A DNA stretch of 64,000 bases from Duganella sp. OV510 (GTDB lineage: Bacteria; Pseudomonadota; Gammaproteobacteria; Burkholderiales; Burkholderiaceae_D). The DNA lies in assembly GCF_900100205.1 (NCBI RefSeq), contig NZ_FNEQ01000001.1, positions 806,001 to 870,000 on the forward strand, read 5' to 3'. The first letter of the stretch is position 1, and each line of letters opens with the position of its first letter. A model generated the notes under the pieces. That model saw only the letters and a list, made by a program, of their open reading frames with translations, was not told the origin of the DNA and searched no databases. The position numbers were made by a program, and so were the translations under genes. This document shows positions 54,260 to 63,629 of the stretch, one piece after another.

Positions 54260-55264
54260 ATGAATCGCTTGGCTTTTGCGCTGGCTGCTGCGCTGTTGAT
54301 GTCGAATGTATCAGCGGCGCCGGCATTTCAGAATCCGCTGGTGACGCAGCGCGCCGATCCGCAGGTGACGCTGCATAGCGACGGCTACTACTATTACACC
54401 GCCACCGTGCCCGAATACGACCGCATCGAGCTGCGCCGGGCCAAGGACTTGAATGATCTCGGCAAGGCCGAGGTCAAGACCATCTGGCGCAAGCACGCCA
54501 CCGGGCCGATGGGCGCGCATATCTGGGCGCCGGAGATCCATTACATCGATGGCAAATGGTATGTCTACTTCACCGCTGGCCAGGCGGAGAAACCGTGGGA
54601 GATCCTCTTGTACGTGCTGGAGAACGCGTCGCCGAATCCGCTGGAAGGCAGCTGGATCGAGCGCGGCCAGCTGAAGACCGGCTGGGAAACCTTCTCGCTG
54701 GACGCGACCACCTTCACGGTCGGCAAGCAGCGCTATCTGGCATGGACGCAGCGTCCGCCGGAGAACGACAAGCATGTGACGGCAATTTACCTGGCGCGGA
54801 TGGATACGCCGTTGTCCATCGCCGGCCCCGCAGTGATGCTCAGCCAGCCGGAGCTGGCGTGGGAAAAGATCGGCTTCGATGTGAACGAGGCGCCGGCCGT
54901 GCTGGTAAAGAACGGCCGCGTGTTCATGACCTATTCCGCCAGCAAGACCGACGCCAACTATGTGCTGGGCCTGCTGACGGCGGACGCGAGCGCCAACCTG
55001 CTCGATCCCAAATCATGGAAAAAGTCGCCGGCGCCGGTCTTCGCCAGCAGCGACAAGAACGGCCAGTACGGCCCCGGCCACAATTCATTCACCACCACGC
55101 CGGACGGCAAGTCGGGCATTCTGGTATATCACGCCCGCAGTTACCGCGACATCAAGGGTGATCCGCTCGGCGATCCGAATCGCCACACGCGCGCGCAGCT
55201 GATCCAGTGGCGCGCGGACGGTACACCGGATTTTGGCGTACCCGAGGCAGACGCCAGCCGTTGA
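54260..55264 (+). CDS. Glycoside hydrolase family 43 enzyme (arabinofuranosidase-like)
   Basis: A 334-residue secreted enzyme with a signal peptide (LAFALAAALLMSNVSAAPA) and a five-bladed beta propeller. The GH43 acids are seen: Asp in RADPQV near the start, Asp in SLDATTF and Glu in VNEAPAV. Members remove arabinose or xylose from plant polysaccharides. With GH127 and the esterase it points to use of arabinose-rich material. It stands alone. Confidence 0.9.
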   Translation: MNRLAFALAAALLMSNVSAAPAFQNPLVTQRADPQVTLHSDGYYYYTATVPEYDRIELRRAKDLNDLGKAEVKTIWRKHATGPMGAHIWAPEIHYIDGKWYVYFTAGQAEKPWEILLYVLENASPNPLEGSWIERGQLKTGWETFSLDATTFTVGKQRYLAWTQRPPENDKHVTAIYLARMDTPLSIAGPAVMLSQPELAWEKIGFDVNEAPAVLVKNGRVFMTYSASKTDANYVLGLLTADASANLLDPKSWKKSPAPVFASSDKNGQYGPGHNSFTTTPDGKSGILVYHARSYRDIKGDPLGDPNRHTRAQLIQWRADGTPDFGVPEADASR

Positions 55265-55270
55265 CCAGGC

Positions 55271-55624
55271 TCAGGGCTTGCGCATCCAGCCGGGTGCGCG
55301 GCCCGGCGCCGGCCTGGTGATTTCCTCCTGCTCGACGATGGCCTGCAAACCCGGCCCGGTATCGAACAACACATAGAACGGCTGCTGCGGTTTCTTGAAT
55401 GTCAGCGTGGAATTGGCGTCAAGCTTGGCTTCCAGCAGCGTCTTGCCGTCGTGCCCCACCACCTCCATGCGCGCGCCGGGCAGCGCTTCGTCATCATTGG
55501 TCGAGCCGCGACAACGCACCGTGGCGTCGTCCAGCAGATAGCACCTGACCACCGGCTCGTGTGCCTGCACACCAGCCGCCAGCAGCAGGCCGGACAGCAC
55601 GATCAAATGTTTAGCGTGACGCAT
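55271..55624 (-). CDS. Small periplasmic protein of the iron operon
   Basis: A 117-residue protein with a signal peptide (HLIVLSGLLLAAGVQAHEP). It has two Cys in CYLLDDATVRCRG and a beta-rich body (GARMEVVGHDGKTLLEA). No enzyme motif is seen. Its ATG overlaps the stop of the DUF3325 gene (TAATG), making it the last gene of the iron operon. The frame is open upstream to 55732. The role is unknown. Confidence 0.78.
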   Translation of the reverse strand: MRHAKHLIVLSGLLLAAGVQAHEPVVRCYLLDDATVRCRGSTNDDEALPGARMEVVGHDGKTLLEAKLDANSTLTFKKPQQPFYVLFDTGPGLQAIVEQEEITRPAPGRAPGWMRKP

Positions 55625-56442
55625 TACTGCTCCTTGTGTTGATTGAACCACTCCACCGTCGACGGCGACACCAGCACCAGCCGCACGGCCTGCTGGTGGA
55701 CGCTGCCATCCTTGCCGACCACCGTCAGCCACAGCTCACTGTCGGCGTTGATGGTGGACGGCAGCGGAATCTCCGCCTTGCGCTCCCAACGTGCGCCGAA
55801 GAAGGCCATGCCGGTGGTGCGCTCGTTGCGCGGTTTATTCACCTTGATCAGCACTTGGCGGATCTCCAGGTCGCAGGTTTCGCAGAAGCGGATGCGGAAT
55901 TCCTTGAACGGTATATCCATCGCCATCAATTCCGGCGCCTCGCGATGCGCCTCGGCCAGCGTGAACTCCCAAGGTCCGATCTTGCCACGCACCGCATCGG
56001 GACGCTTCAGCAACTGCGGCTCCACCCTGGCCAGGCTGTAGGCAAACACGCTGCCGGTGGCCACCAGCAGCAGCGCCGCCACCACGCGGCGCACGCGCGG
56101 CACCGGCACCGTGCCGGCGGCTGGCAGCCTTGGGATGCGATCAGGCTTCTCGCGTGCCGGCGGCTGCCATGGCCATTTCGGAAAGGAGAACACCAGCACC
56201 AGCGCCGCCACGCTCAACCAGCCCAGCCACATCGCAATGCCGATGCCGGCATTCAGTTCAGTGATCCCCCAGGCCAGCGCCACCGCCAGCAACAGCCAGC
56301 CGGCAATGCGCGCCAGCAGTTGCGCGCGCGGCGAAGGCTGACGGCCTGACAGATGCTCGCCATAACGCTCGCTGGCCAGCGCCAGCGCAAGGAAACCCAG
56401 CAGGCTGATCGCCAGAATGCCGATATGCAGCAGGGTATTCAT
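55624..56442 (-). CDS. DUF3325-type membrane protein with periplasmic extension
   Basis: A 272-residue protein. The first 100 residues have three membrane segments and match the DUF3325 pattern seen in iron-uptake operons (MNTLLHIGILAISLLGFLAL, AGWLLLAVALAWGI). A fourth segment at about 125-145 leads into a periplasmic beta domain of about 130 residues (GKIGPWEFTLAEAHREAPEL, CETCDLEIRQV). Most DUF3325 proteins end after the membrane part, so this looks like a fusion with a further domain. It overlaps the DUF3649 gene by four bases. Confidence 0.82.
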   Translation of the reverse strand: MNTLLHIGILAISLLGFLALALASERYGEHLSGRQPSPRAQLLARIAGWLLLAVALAWGITELNAGIGIAMWLGWLSVAALVLVFSFPKWPWQPPAREKPDRIPRLPAAGTVPVPRVRRVVAALLLVATGSVFAYSLARVEPQLLKRPDAVRGKIGPWEFTLAEAHREAPELMAMDIPFKEFRIRFCETCDLEIRQVLIKVNKPRNERTTGMAFFGARWERKAEIPLPSTINADSELWLTVVGKDGSVHQQAVRLVLVSPSTVEWFNQHKEQ

Positions 56443-56732
56443 GGCAAACCTCCTTTCAGCAGCCACGCCAGGCCGGCGCACACGACCGTGCTGCCGAGCA
56501 TGCCGATCCACGCGCGCGTGGCGCTGCGGGTGGTAAAGGCCCAGATCACTGCCGTGGTGTAGACGGCAAAGCTCAGCATCGTGCCCCACAGCACGGCTTG
56601 CGCCTTGGGCGCCGGCCAGATCAAGGCCACCAGCACAGTGGCGGCCGAAGTCAGCGCGTAGCCACCCAGCGCGGCCGCCACAATGCGTGAAAGTACCGAC
56701 CAGCGATCGGCAGTCGTCAATGTCTTGCTCAT
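56439..56732 (-). CDS. DUF3649-type iron-transport membrane protein
   Basis: A 97-residue membrane protein with three hydrophobic segments (VAAALGGYALTSAATVLVAL, WGTMLSFAVYTTAVIWAF, WIGMLGSTVVCAGLAWLL). It matches the small DUF3649 proteins found with PepSY proteins in siderophore-related operons. Start and stop overlap its neighbours by four bases each, so the set is tightly coupled. The biochemical role is not known. Confidence 0.85.
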   Translation of the reverse strand: MSKTLTTADRWSVLSRIVAAALGGYALTSAATVLVALIWPAPKAQAVLWGTMLSFAVYTTAVIWAFTTRSATRAWIGMLGSTVVCAGLAWLLKGGLP

Positions 56733-58339
56733 GCGATTCCCTTGGCCGGCGCGAGGCGGCGTTGTACTTTGACGGCCATCACGGCAAACAGCGCCGCCAG
56801 GCCCAGCATGGTGAGGTCGAAACCGGCCAGCACCCAGTCCCCCTGCGGCAGCGTGTGGCCGAGGTGGCGGCTGGTGGTCAGCACGTTCAGCAGCGGCACC
56901 AGCGCGAAGCCGAGGCAAGCCGCCCACAGCAATTCGATCCATGCCCGCGTCAGCGGACGCGCCATCGCGTAGAACAGCGTGCCCAGCCAGACAGCGAACA
57001 GGCAGTGCATTTCCCATGCGGCGCGCTCGTTCAGCGCCACCGGCAACAGGCGGTTGGAGAAGAAATAGGCGGCCAGCGCCAGCGGCAGGCCGGCAATCGT
57101 GGCGACGTTGAGGTTTTCCACCAGCCGCACGCCGAAGTGGTCGGCGCCTTCAAAGCCGGAGGCCAGATGGTGCTTGCGCCGCTTGACGGTCCACAACACC
57201 AGGCCGGTGCCGATCATCGCGCAACCCAGCAGGCCGGCGACGAAATACAGCCAGCGTCCCCATGGCGCGGCAAACATCCCTTCGTGCAGGCTGAACATCA
57301 CGTCCTGTGTGGCGGCAGCGCTGCCACCCGGCTCCGGCTTCTCCGGCAGTTGCTTGCCGGTCTGCGCGTTGAAACGCAGCGTGGCCGGACGATAGGCGCT
57401 CAAGTGATTGCCCGCCACGCGCGACAGCACAACCTCCGGCGGTTCGCCTTCGTCCGCTTCGATCAGGATCGAGGCCAGCTTGCCCGGCCCCCAGGCGGCT
57501 TGCGCCTGTTCTATCAGCGGCGCCAGCGATATCGCTGGCCGGCTGACCGGCGTGTGCTGGTGGCCGCCATCGTACAGTTCGTCGAAGAAGGCTTCGACCT
57601 GGTCATGGTCGGTGCCATACACAATGTCGCGCCCGGCTGGCATGTAGCTGTACAGGAAGAACACCAGGCCGCTGTAGGTAATCAGCAGGAAGAACGGCAG
57701 CGCCATGACGCTGATGGCGTTGTGCGCATCCAGCCAGCTGCGCTGCCCTTTGCCGGGACGGAAGGTGAAGAAGTCCTTGAAGATCTTCTTGTGCGTGATG
57801 ACACCGGTGACGATGGCAATCAGCATCAGCATGGTGCAGACGCCGACGATACGGATCGCCCAGGTGTACGGGATATAGTGCAGCGAGTAGTGCATGCGGT
57901 ACAGGCCGGAGCCGCCTGTGGTGGCGCGCGGCTCCGCCTCCTGTGGCAGCAAGGCGCCGCTGGCCGGGTCCAGGCGTTCGGCGACGGCGGGGCCGTAATC
58001 GTGGCCTGGCTCGGGCATCTGCTCCCAGCGCACGCCGAATTCCTGCCACGAGCGGTTGCCTTGTGCGTAGTGTGGCAAGGTGATGCGCCAGTTGGCGGCT
58101 TGCGGCGCGGCCTGCGCCAGCCGGTCGAGCGCCAGGCCTGCCAGGCGCTGCGTGTCGGCCAGCGTCAGCGGCTGCGCGGGCGCTTGCGGCGCCACGCGTT
58201 CCGGCTGCATCCAGCGGGTGATTTCATGCTGAAAATAGCCGGCGGTGCCGGTGACAAACACAAAGAACAATACCCAGCCGACCACCAGCCCGGCCCAGGT
58301 ATGCAGCCAGGCTGCGCATTGACGTAAGGTCTCCTTCAT
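56729..58339 (-). CDS. PepSY-associated transmembrane iron reductase-like protein
   Basis: A 536-residue membrane protein with a PepSY-TM layout: first helix with LHTWAGLVVGWVLFFVFVTG, a periplasmic region, a second helix near 200, MALPFFLLITYSGLVFF, and further helices toward the C-terminus. Relatives (FhuF/FoxB-like) reduce ferric siderophores at the inner membrane; the His residues that could bind heme are in the helices. The ATG at 58339 has GAGGA at a better distance than the one at 58348. It starts the membrane part of the iron operon. Confidence 0.87.
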   Translation of the reverse strand: MKETLRQCAAWLHTWAGLVVGWVLFFVFVTGTAGYFQHEITRWMQPERVAPQAPAQPLTLADTQRLAGLALDRLAQAAPQAANWRITLPHYAQGNRSWQEFGVRWEQMPEPGHDYGPAVAERLDPASGALLPQEAEPRATTGGSGLYRMHYSLHYIPYTWAIRIVGVCTMLMLIAIVTGVITHKKIFKDFFTFRPGKGQRSWLDAHNAISVMALPFFLLITYSGLVFFLYSYMPAGRDIVYGTDHDQVEAFFDELYDGGHQHTPVSRPAISLAPLIEQAQAAWGPGKLASILIEADEGEPPEVVLSRVAGNHLSAYRPATLRFNAQTGKQLPEKPEPGGSAAATQDVMFSLHEGMFAAPWGRWLYFVAGLLGCAMIGTGLVLWTVKRRKHHLASGFEGADHFGVRLVENLNVATIAGLPLALAAYFFSNRLLPVALNERAAWEMHCLFAVWLGTLFYAMARPLTRAWIELLWAACLGFALVPLLNVLTTSRHLGHTLPQGDWVLAGFDLTMLGLAALFAVMAVKVQRRLAPAKGIA

Positions 58340-58446
58340 CTTCCCCATTCCTCGTTAATAGTTACCGCTTGGGGTGGTCCCCTTAGGTAATAACGCACAG
58401 CCTGGGAAAGTCAGAACCTGGGATGCGAATAATGCGCAAATATTTT

Positions 58447-59457
58447 TCAGCGGGCGGTGATGCGCCAGCTGCCATCCAGCTGCTGTTGGACGCGTAATGG
58501 CAGCAGCGCTGGCAGCGCCAGCAGGAAGGCGCGTGGCTCACGGGTAGAGGCGACACCGGAGATCGGCTGCCGGGCCAGTGCCCCTTCCACCACCACCGGC
58601 TGACCAAGATAGTGTTGCAAATCGGCGGCCACTTCCGCCAGCGGTGCGCTCCTGAAATGCAGCTGGCCGCTGCGCCAGTCGCCCACGGTGTCCGCCGAAA
58701 CGGCGATGCTGCGCGCGCGGTGGCTGGCTGGATGGATGCCGAGGCCGCCACCGGCGTTGAGCACGTAGATTTGCGCCTGGCTGGCGCCACTGTCCGGGCG
58801 GACCTCGACCCGGCCTTCCCGCACTTTCACCACGATCTGCGCCGGCGTGACGCGGACGTTGAATGCCGTGCCGACCGCTTTGACCTCGCTGGCGCCACTG
58901 GCGACGGTGAACGGCCGTTGCGCGTCGCGGGCGACCTTGAAAAAGGCTTCGCCGCCTTCCAGTACCACTTCACGCCGGTGGCTACCATAGCGGACTGTCA
59001 GCTTGCTATTGATGTTGAGCACGATGGTGGAACCATCCGGCAGATCCAGCGTGCGGACTTCGCCGGGCGCGGTAGCGACGGCGAGTTCATAGGCAGGTGC
59101 GCCCTGCCAATGCTGCCAGTGCTGCCAGTGCTGCCAGCCTGACCCAGCGCCAACCGCCAGCAGCGCACACGCGGCCAACGCTGCCGTCAGCCATGCCCGC
59201 CGACCAGCCTGCGCACCACGCGCCCTGTTGGCAGGGGCGGATGCGGCGTGCGGACGCCGGGAGGTTTTCTGCGCCAGCGGAATATGGTGCAAGTCATGGC
59301 TGGTCAATGCCATGCCTTCATAAATTTCACGATGCTGTGGTGAGGCTGCCAGCCACACGGTCAGCGCGTGCTGGTCGGCGCCGGTCCAGCCCGGCTCGCT
59401 GCGGCGCATGAACCATTGCGCAGCCTGCTCATGCAAGGCAATCAGGTCGTGGCTCAT
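58447..59457 (-). CDS. FecR-type anti-sigma/sigma-regulator protein
   Basis: A 336-residue inner-membrane protein. The N-terminal cytosolic FecR domain (QAAQWFMRRSEPGW, WLAASPQHREIYEGM) would hold the sigma factor. A membrane helix follows at about 88-106. The periplasmic FecR core is clear (RTLDLPDGSTIVLNINSKL, VVLEGGEAFFKVA, VKAVGTAFNVR). Just behind the membrane helix, WQH is repeated three times through a 9-bp DNA repeat. It overlaps the sigma-factor gene by four bases. Confidence 0.92.
   Translation of the reverse strand: MSHDLIALHEQAAQWFMRRSEPGWTGADQHALTVWLAASPQHREIYEGMALTSHDLHHIPLAQKTSRRPHAASAPANRARGAQAGRRAWLTAALAACALLAVGAGSGWQHWQHWQHWQGAPAYELAVATAPGEVRTLDLPDGSTIVLNINSKLTVRYGSHRREVVLEGGEAFFKVARDAQRPFTVASGASEVKAVGTAFNVRVTPAQIVVKVREGRVEVRPDSGASQAQIYVLNAGGGLGIHPASHRARSIAVSADTVGDWRSGQLHFRSAPLAEVAADLQHYLGQPVVVEGALARQPISGVASTREPRAFLLALPALLPLRVQQQLDGSWRITAR
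59105..59131 (-). repeat. Three 9-bp tandem repeats inside fecR
   Basis: TGCCAATGC is followed by two copies of TGCCAGTGC, with a partial fourth to 59137. On the coding strand these give the repeated tripeptide WQH just outside the membrane. Copy number could change by slippage without shifting the frame. Confidence 0.8.
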
Positions 59458-60059
59458 GGCGTATCCCCGGCTTCTTCCTCGTGTACATGGAGGCGTTCCA
59501 TCTGCTCCACGCTACCGTAGTTGACGCGCAACTGGCAATAGGCCATGGCCCGGCACAGGTGCTTGGCCACCATGCGCGCCGAAATCCCCATGGCGGCGGC
59601 GACCTCGTCATGGGTCATGCCGTCGATACGGTTCAGCAGGAAGGCCTGGCGCTGCCGTTGCGGAAGTTCTGCGACGGCGTCGTTCAGGCGCGCGATGCGC
59701 TGACGCTGCTCGACGATCTGCTGCGGCTCACGCTGCGGTTGATCCGGAAGCGCCTTCAATTCCTGCTCGGCCGCGTCCATCGACACCAGCTCGGCGTCGT
59801 CGCTGCGGCGCCACTGGTCGGTGGCGGCATTGCGCGCCGAAGTGGCCAGATACGGCGCTTCCTCGGCCGGCGTCAGCGCCCTGCCCGACGCCGCCAGGCG
59901 CGCAAACACCTCTTGCGTAGCGTCCTCCGCCAGATGGCGGCTACCGGTGCGCCGCTGCAGCAGGCGCACCAATGGCGCGCGCCAGCGCTCGTAGAGTCTG
60001 GTCAGTGTATCGCCTGTCAGCTGGCGCTCCTTAAGCTGTTGATTGCCAGAGACAGGCAC
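59454..60059 (-). CDS. ECF sigma factor, FecI type
   Basis: A 201-residue sigma-70 family extracytoplasmic-function factor. Region 2 (LYERWRAPLVRLLQRRTGSR, DATQEVFARLA) and region 4 (LPQRQRQAFLLNRIDGMTHDEVAAAMGI in two parts) are clear. It would direct RNA polymerase to iron-uptake genes when FecR signals receptor occupancy. The start is GTG at 60059, since no ATG lies near the N-terminus. A Fur-box-like site lies 20 bases upstream. It overlaps fecR by four bases. Confidence 0.9.
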   Translation of the reverse strand: MPVSGNQQLKERQLTGDTLTRLYERWRAPLVRLLQRRTGSRHLAEDATQEVFARLAASGRALTPAEEAPYLATSARNAATDQWRRSDDAELVSMDAAEQELKALPDQPQREPQQIVEQRQRIARLNDAVAELPQRQRQAFLLNRIDGMTHDEVAAAMGISARMVAKHLCRAMAYCQLRVNYGSVEQMERLHVHEEEAGDTP

Positions 60060-60078
60060 CCGTTTAATCCGACTGAAT

Positions 60079-60097
60079 GAAAATGATTCTCATTATA
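60079..60097. promoter_or_regulatory. Fur box upstream of the fecI-type gene
   Basis: GAAAATGATTCTCATTATA matches the 19-bp Fur consensus (GATAATGATAATCATTATC) at about 15-16 positions, including AATGAT and TCATTAT. It lies 20 bases upstream of the sigma-factor start. Iron-bound Fur would repress the FecIR operon here. Confidence 0.8.
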
Positions 60098-60103
60098 TAT
60101 CAA

Positions 60104-61099
60104 TCATACGGATTGAAGGAACTTCAGCAGGTGCGCGAAGTAATCAGCCTGCGCGTCCCACATCGACAAATGGCTGCCCTGCTCGCAGATAACGGCGCGG
60201 CCGCGTGGCATCAGGCTGGCCATCTTGCGGATGTCCTCGGGATTCATTTCATCGTATTTGGCGCCCATGGTCAGCGTCTTCACCTTGATTTCGTGCAGGC
60301 GGTCCCAGCGTTCCCAATCCTTCAGGTTGCCGGTCATCAGGAATTCGCTCTTGCCCTGCATCAGGTTGTAGATCTTCTGGTTGGCGTGGCGGAAGGTACG
60401 CTCGACCGGCTCCGGCCAAGGTGTCGTGCGGCAGATGACCTTCGGATACAGGTCTTCCATCATGATCTGCTCGTACTCCGGCGCGTCATAGGCCTCCTTG
60501 GCTTCCAGCGCCAGCAGCTTGGCCAGCGAGGCCGGGGGCAATTGCTGCTTGATGGTGTCCAGGTGCTTCAGCAGCGATTGCATGCCGGCGGTCATGTTCG
60601 AAATCACCAGGCCGCGCAGGTGGCGCTGATGCGTCAATGCATATTCGATGCCCAGCACGCCGCCCCACGAATGGCCGTACAACACAAAGTTGTCCAGCCC
60701 CAGGCCTTTGCGTACTTCTTCCACTTCCTCCAGATAGCGTGGCAGCGTCCACAGCGACGGGTCGTCAGGTTGGTCGGAGTTGCCGCAGCCCAGCTGGTCG
60801 TAGTAATACATCTCGATGCCGGCTTGCGGCAGGAAGGATTCCATCGCCTCCAGGTATTCGTGGGTGAAGCCGGGGCCGCCGTGCAGCAGCAGGACCTTGA
60901 CCGGGCCGCTGCCGATCTTCTTGGTCCACACCTTATATTTGCCGCCCACCACCGGCACCATCTTGATACCGGCCGTGCGGATGCCCGGCGGGTTGACGCC
61001 ATCCGGCCTGGTCACAGTAATGCCATCGGGCGCGGCCGCTGCCGCTGCGCCACCTGCCGCAGCCACCACGCTGGCGGCCAGAAAATATCGACGATCCAT
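60104..61099 (-). CDS. Proline iminopeptidase-like alpha/beta hydrolase, exported
   Basis: A 331-residue hydrolase with a twin-arginine-like signal (MDRRYFLAASVVAAAGGAAAAA). The oxyanion motif is LLLHGGPGFTHEY, the nucleophile Ser lies in YGHSWGGVLG, and the catalytic His is in CEQGSHLSMWD. This layout is typical of proline iminopeptidases (S33). AGAGGAG precedes the ATG at 61099. The exact substrate could be a peptide or a small ester. Confidence 0.9.
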   Translation of the reverse strand: MDRRYFLAASVVAAAGGAAAAAAPDGITVTRPDGVNPPGIRTAGIKMVPVVGGKYKVWTKKIGSGPVKVLLLHGGPGFTHEYLEAMESFLPQAGIEMYYYDQLGCGNSDQPDDPSLWTLPRYLEEVEEVRKGLGLDNFVLYGHSWGGVLGIEYALTHQRHLRGLVISNMTAGMQSLLKHLDTIKQQLPPASLAKLLALEAKEAYDAPEYEQIMMEDLYPKVICRTTPWPEPVERTFRHANQKIYNLMQGKSEFLMTGNLKDWERWDRLHEIKVKTLTMGAKYDEMNPEDIRKMASLMPRGRAVICEQGSHLSMWDAQADYFAHLLKFLQSV

Positions 61100-61165
61100 T
61101 GCTACTCCTCTGAGCTTTACATTGTAAAGTCCAGCAGAATACACATCTGTGCTTACACTGTAAAG

Positions 61166-61975
61166 TTAACTATCGCATAAATAATTCTGCCGCGTTCCCA
61201 CCTGCCGGAAACCGGCACGCAGGATGTTGTTCAGCGACGTGCTGCTTTCGCCCGGTTCGGCAGCCTCGGCTTCGACGCTGGCCATGACGCAGCCGGCCGA
61301 CTTGGCCGCCGCCAGCCGCGCCGCCAGCAAGGCCTGCTGGGCACCGCGTCCGCGTGCGGCCGTCAAGGTGCCGCCCATGCCAAGCCACGCCTGCACGCCG
61401 TCGATCAGCAAAGTGCCGGTGGCGACCGGCGTGCCATTCTCATCACAGGCGAAGAACACCTGCCACGCCGGCCGGCCCGCCAGCCCCGCCATCCATGGCG
61501 TCAGCAAGGGCATGCCGAAACTGTCGCTGAGGATCTGGCCAGCGAGGCCGTATTCTTCCGCTGTCGCCAGGCGGATGTTGAGGGATGAGGCCGCTGCTGG
61601 CGGTAACAAGCCCGCCAGCACCAGCTCAAACTGTCCCCAGGCGCCGCGCCGGGTGCAGCCATGCGCCAGCAGGCTGTCGTGCAGCACGGCGCTGTCCGGC
61701 GTGTTCCAGGCGTGCAGCCAGAAGCGCGGAATCCCGCGCTGGCGGAAAAACTGGCGGATCTGCGCCAGCGTCTCGTCCGCCAGCGGCTGCCCGCCCGGCA
61801 GGCCGGCCACCCGGTTCATGGTCGGCGACGGCATCGCCAGGACGCTCAGCAGCGTGGCCGAAGTCCCTGGCAAGTCAATGATGGTGCAGCCGAAGCCGTC
61901 CGGCGCAGCGGCGAAAAAATGCCGGCGTGCAGCTATTTCTATGGTTTCTGTTCCAGTGCGATAATGCATGTGCAT
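61166..61975 (-). CDS. GNAT family N-acetyltransferase (two-domain)
   Basis: A 269-residue protein. The C-terminal half has a GNAT fold with the acetyl-CoA site spread over LGMGGTLTAARGRGAQQALL and ends with AGFRQVGTRQNYLC. The N-terminal half is a further, weaker GNAT-like domain (IPRFWLHAWNTPDSAVLHD). The target is unknown. It is divergent from the TetR gene with only 26 bases between the starts. Confidence 0.85.
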   Translation of the reverse strand: MHMHYRTGTETIEIAARRHFFAAAPDGFGCTIIDLPGTSATLLSVLAMPSPTMNRVAGLPGGQPLADETLAQIRQFFRQRGIPRFWLHAWNTPDSAVLHDSLLAHGCTRRGAWGQFELVLAGLLPPAAASSLNIRLATAEEYGLAGQILSDSFGMPLLTPWMAGLAGRPAWQVFFACDENGTPVATGTLLIDGVQAWLGMGGTLTAARGRGAQQALLAARLAAAKSAGCVMASVEAEAAEPGESSTSLNNILRAGFRQVGTRQNYLCDS

Positions 61976-62001
61976 CGTGAATAAAAAGGCAAATTAAGAG
62001 T

Positions 62002-62640
62002 GTGAAAAACAAGACCGAACCGCTGGACCGCCAGCGCATCGCCCAGGTGGCGCTCAGCATGATAGACGAACATGGCATCGACCAGCTCAGCATGCGCAAG
62101 CTGGGCAGCGAATTGGGGGTGGAGGCGATGGCGCTCTACCACTACTTCCGCAACAAGGCCGAGCTGCTGGATGGCATTCTCGACATTGTGCTCGATGAGG
62201 TGTCGGCGACGCTGACGCCGGACGGCACGCCGCTGCAACGCGCACGCCGCACCTTCGACGGCCTGCGCCTGATGGCCATCGACCATCCGCACGCCTACCT
62301 CAGCATGGTATCGCGCCGCTTCCGCACGCCAACCGCGTTGCAGTTCTACGAGCAGTTGCTGGGGCATTTTCACGAAGCCGGCATGAATCCGGCGCAAAGC
62401 GCGCGCTACTACCGCATGATGGCCAACTTCACCGCCGGCGCCGGCCTGGCGGAAGTCGGCAGCCGCGCCAAACAGCCGGACGCGACGCCAATCATTCTGG
62501 AGGACTTCAGCCGGCCGGCCGAATTCCCCCACATCACCGCTGCCATGCCCTTCCTGCGCGTGACCGAGATCGACGCCATCTACCACAACGGCATGGACAT
62601 CCTGTTTGCCGCGCTGGAAGCGGAACTGGCGCTTACTTAG
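62002..62640 (+). CDS. TetR-family transcriptional regulator
   Basis: A 212-residue repressor starting at GTG (62002). The helix-turn-helix is at [20 protein letters not shown], in the TetR pattern, with a ligand domain of the TetR_C type behind it. It is divergent from the GNAT gene, with very close starts, and convergent with the hydrolase at 62633 by eight bases. It probably controls its own operon or the GNAT gene. The ligand is unknown. Confidence 0.9.
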   Translation: MKNKTEPLDRQRIAQVALSMIDEHGIDQLSMRKLGSELGVEAMALYHYFRNKAELLDGILDIVLDEVSATLTPDGTPLQRARRTFDGLRLMAIDHPHAYLSMVSRRFRTPTALQFYEQLLGHFHEAGMNPAQSARYYRMMANFTAGAGLAEVGSRAKQPDATPIILEDFSRPAEFPHITAAMPFLRVTEIDAIYHNGMDILFAALEAELALT

Positions 62641-63604
62641 CCGCTTTCACGTTCTTCGCCAGGAAAGGACGGATGTAGTTGGCAATCGCCACGCTATCCT
62701 CTTCCAGCGCGAAGTGGCCGGTGTTGACGAAGTGCAGTTCTGCCTTCGGCAGGTCACGCAGATAAGGATGGGCGCCGGCTGGCGGGAAGATCTTGTCGTT
62801 CTTGCCCCAGACGATCAGCATCGGCGGCTGGTGCTTGCGGAAGTAGGCCTGCCATGCAGGATAATGCGGCGGATTGGTGCCGTAGCTGTAGAACATCTCC
62901 AGCTGGATGTCCTTGTTGCCGGGACGATCCATATACGCCTGGTCAACCGTCCACGCATCCGGGCTGACGTGCGCCGGGTCGCGCGCGCCTTCCGTGTATT
63001 GCCATTTGGTGCCGGCCAGTTCAAACAGCGGACGCAGCTTGTTGCCGTTCGCTTCGGTCTTGTCCTTCCAGTAGACGCGCGGATCATCCCAGAAACTGTG
63101 GGCGATGCCCTCGTCGTAGGCATTACCGTTCTGCACCACGATGGCAGTCACACGCTCCGGATGGGCGGTGGCGACGCGGAAGCCGATCGGCGCGCCGTAA
63201 TCCTGCACATACAGCGCATAGCGCGTCAGGCCCAGCGTCTGGGTGAACTTGTCGATCACATTGGCCAGGTTGTCGAAGCTGTAGGTGAATTTGTCCATTG
63301 GCGGCATGTCGCTCTGGCCATAGCCCGGATAGTCGGGCGCGATCAGGCGGTAGCGGTCGGCCAGCTGCGGAATCAGATTGCGGAACATCTGCGACGAGGT
63401 CGGGAAACCGTGCAGCAGCAACAGCACCGGCGCGTTCTTCGGTCCTGCCTCGCGGTAGAACACATTCACGCCGTCGACCTTGACGGTGCGGTATTCCACG
63501 GCAGCGGTGCTGGCCACGTTGGCGACGTCCTTGGCGTAGGCGGGCGGCGCGGCGTGCACCAGCAGCGCCAGGCTGAGCGCGGCAAGTATGCGGAGTGTTT
63601 TCAT
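62633..63604 (-). CDS. Exported alpha/beta hydrolase, epoxide hydrolase/dehalogenase-like
   Basis: A 323-residue protein with a signal peptide ([19 protein letters not shown]). The oxyanion motif is [13 protein letters not shown]; the nucleophile is an Asp in [11 protein letters not shown], as in epoxide hydrolases and haloalkane dehalogenases, and the His is in [22 protein letters not shown] are typical for the group. The frame is open upstream to 63673, but the ATG at 63604 gives the signal peptide. It lies 25 bases after a DsrE-like gene on the same strand. Confidence 0.9.
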   Translation of the reverse strand: MKTLRILAALSLALLVHAAPPAYAKDVANVASTAAVEYRTVKVDGVNVFYREAGPKNAPVLLLLHGFPTSSQMFRNLIPQLADRYRLIAPDYPGYGQSDMPPMDKFTYSFDNLANVIDKFTQTLGLTRYALYVQDYGAPIGFRVATAHPERVTAIVVQNGNAYDEGIAHSFWDDPRVYWKDKTEANGNKLRPLFELAGTKWQYTEGARDPAHVSPDAWTVDQAYMDRPGNKDIQLEMFYSYGTNPPHYPAWQAYFRKHQPPMLIVWGKNDKIFPPAGAHPYLRDLPKAELHFVNTGHFALEEDSVAIANYIRPFLAKNVKAAK

Positions 63605-63629
63605 GATGAGATCCTTCAGCGCAGATCGG

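Noticed and set aside
56687..58327. Forward frame of 546 codons
   Set aside because: It is antisense to the PepSY membrane gene; the reverse frame has the proper membrane helices.
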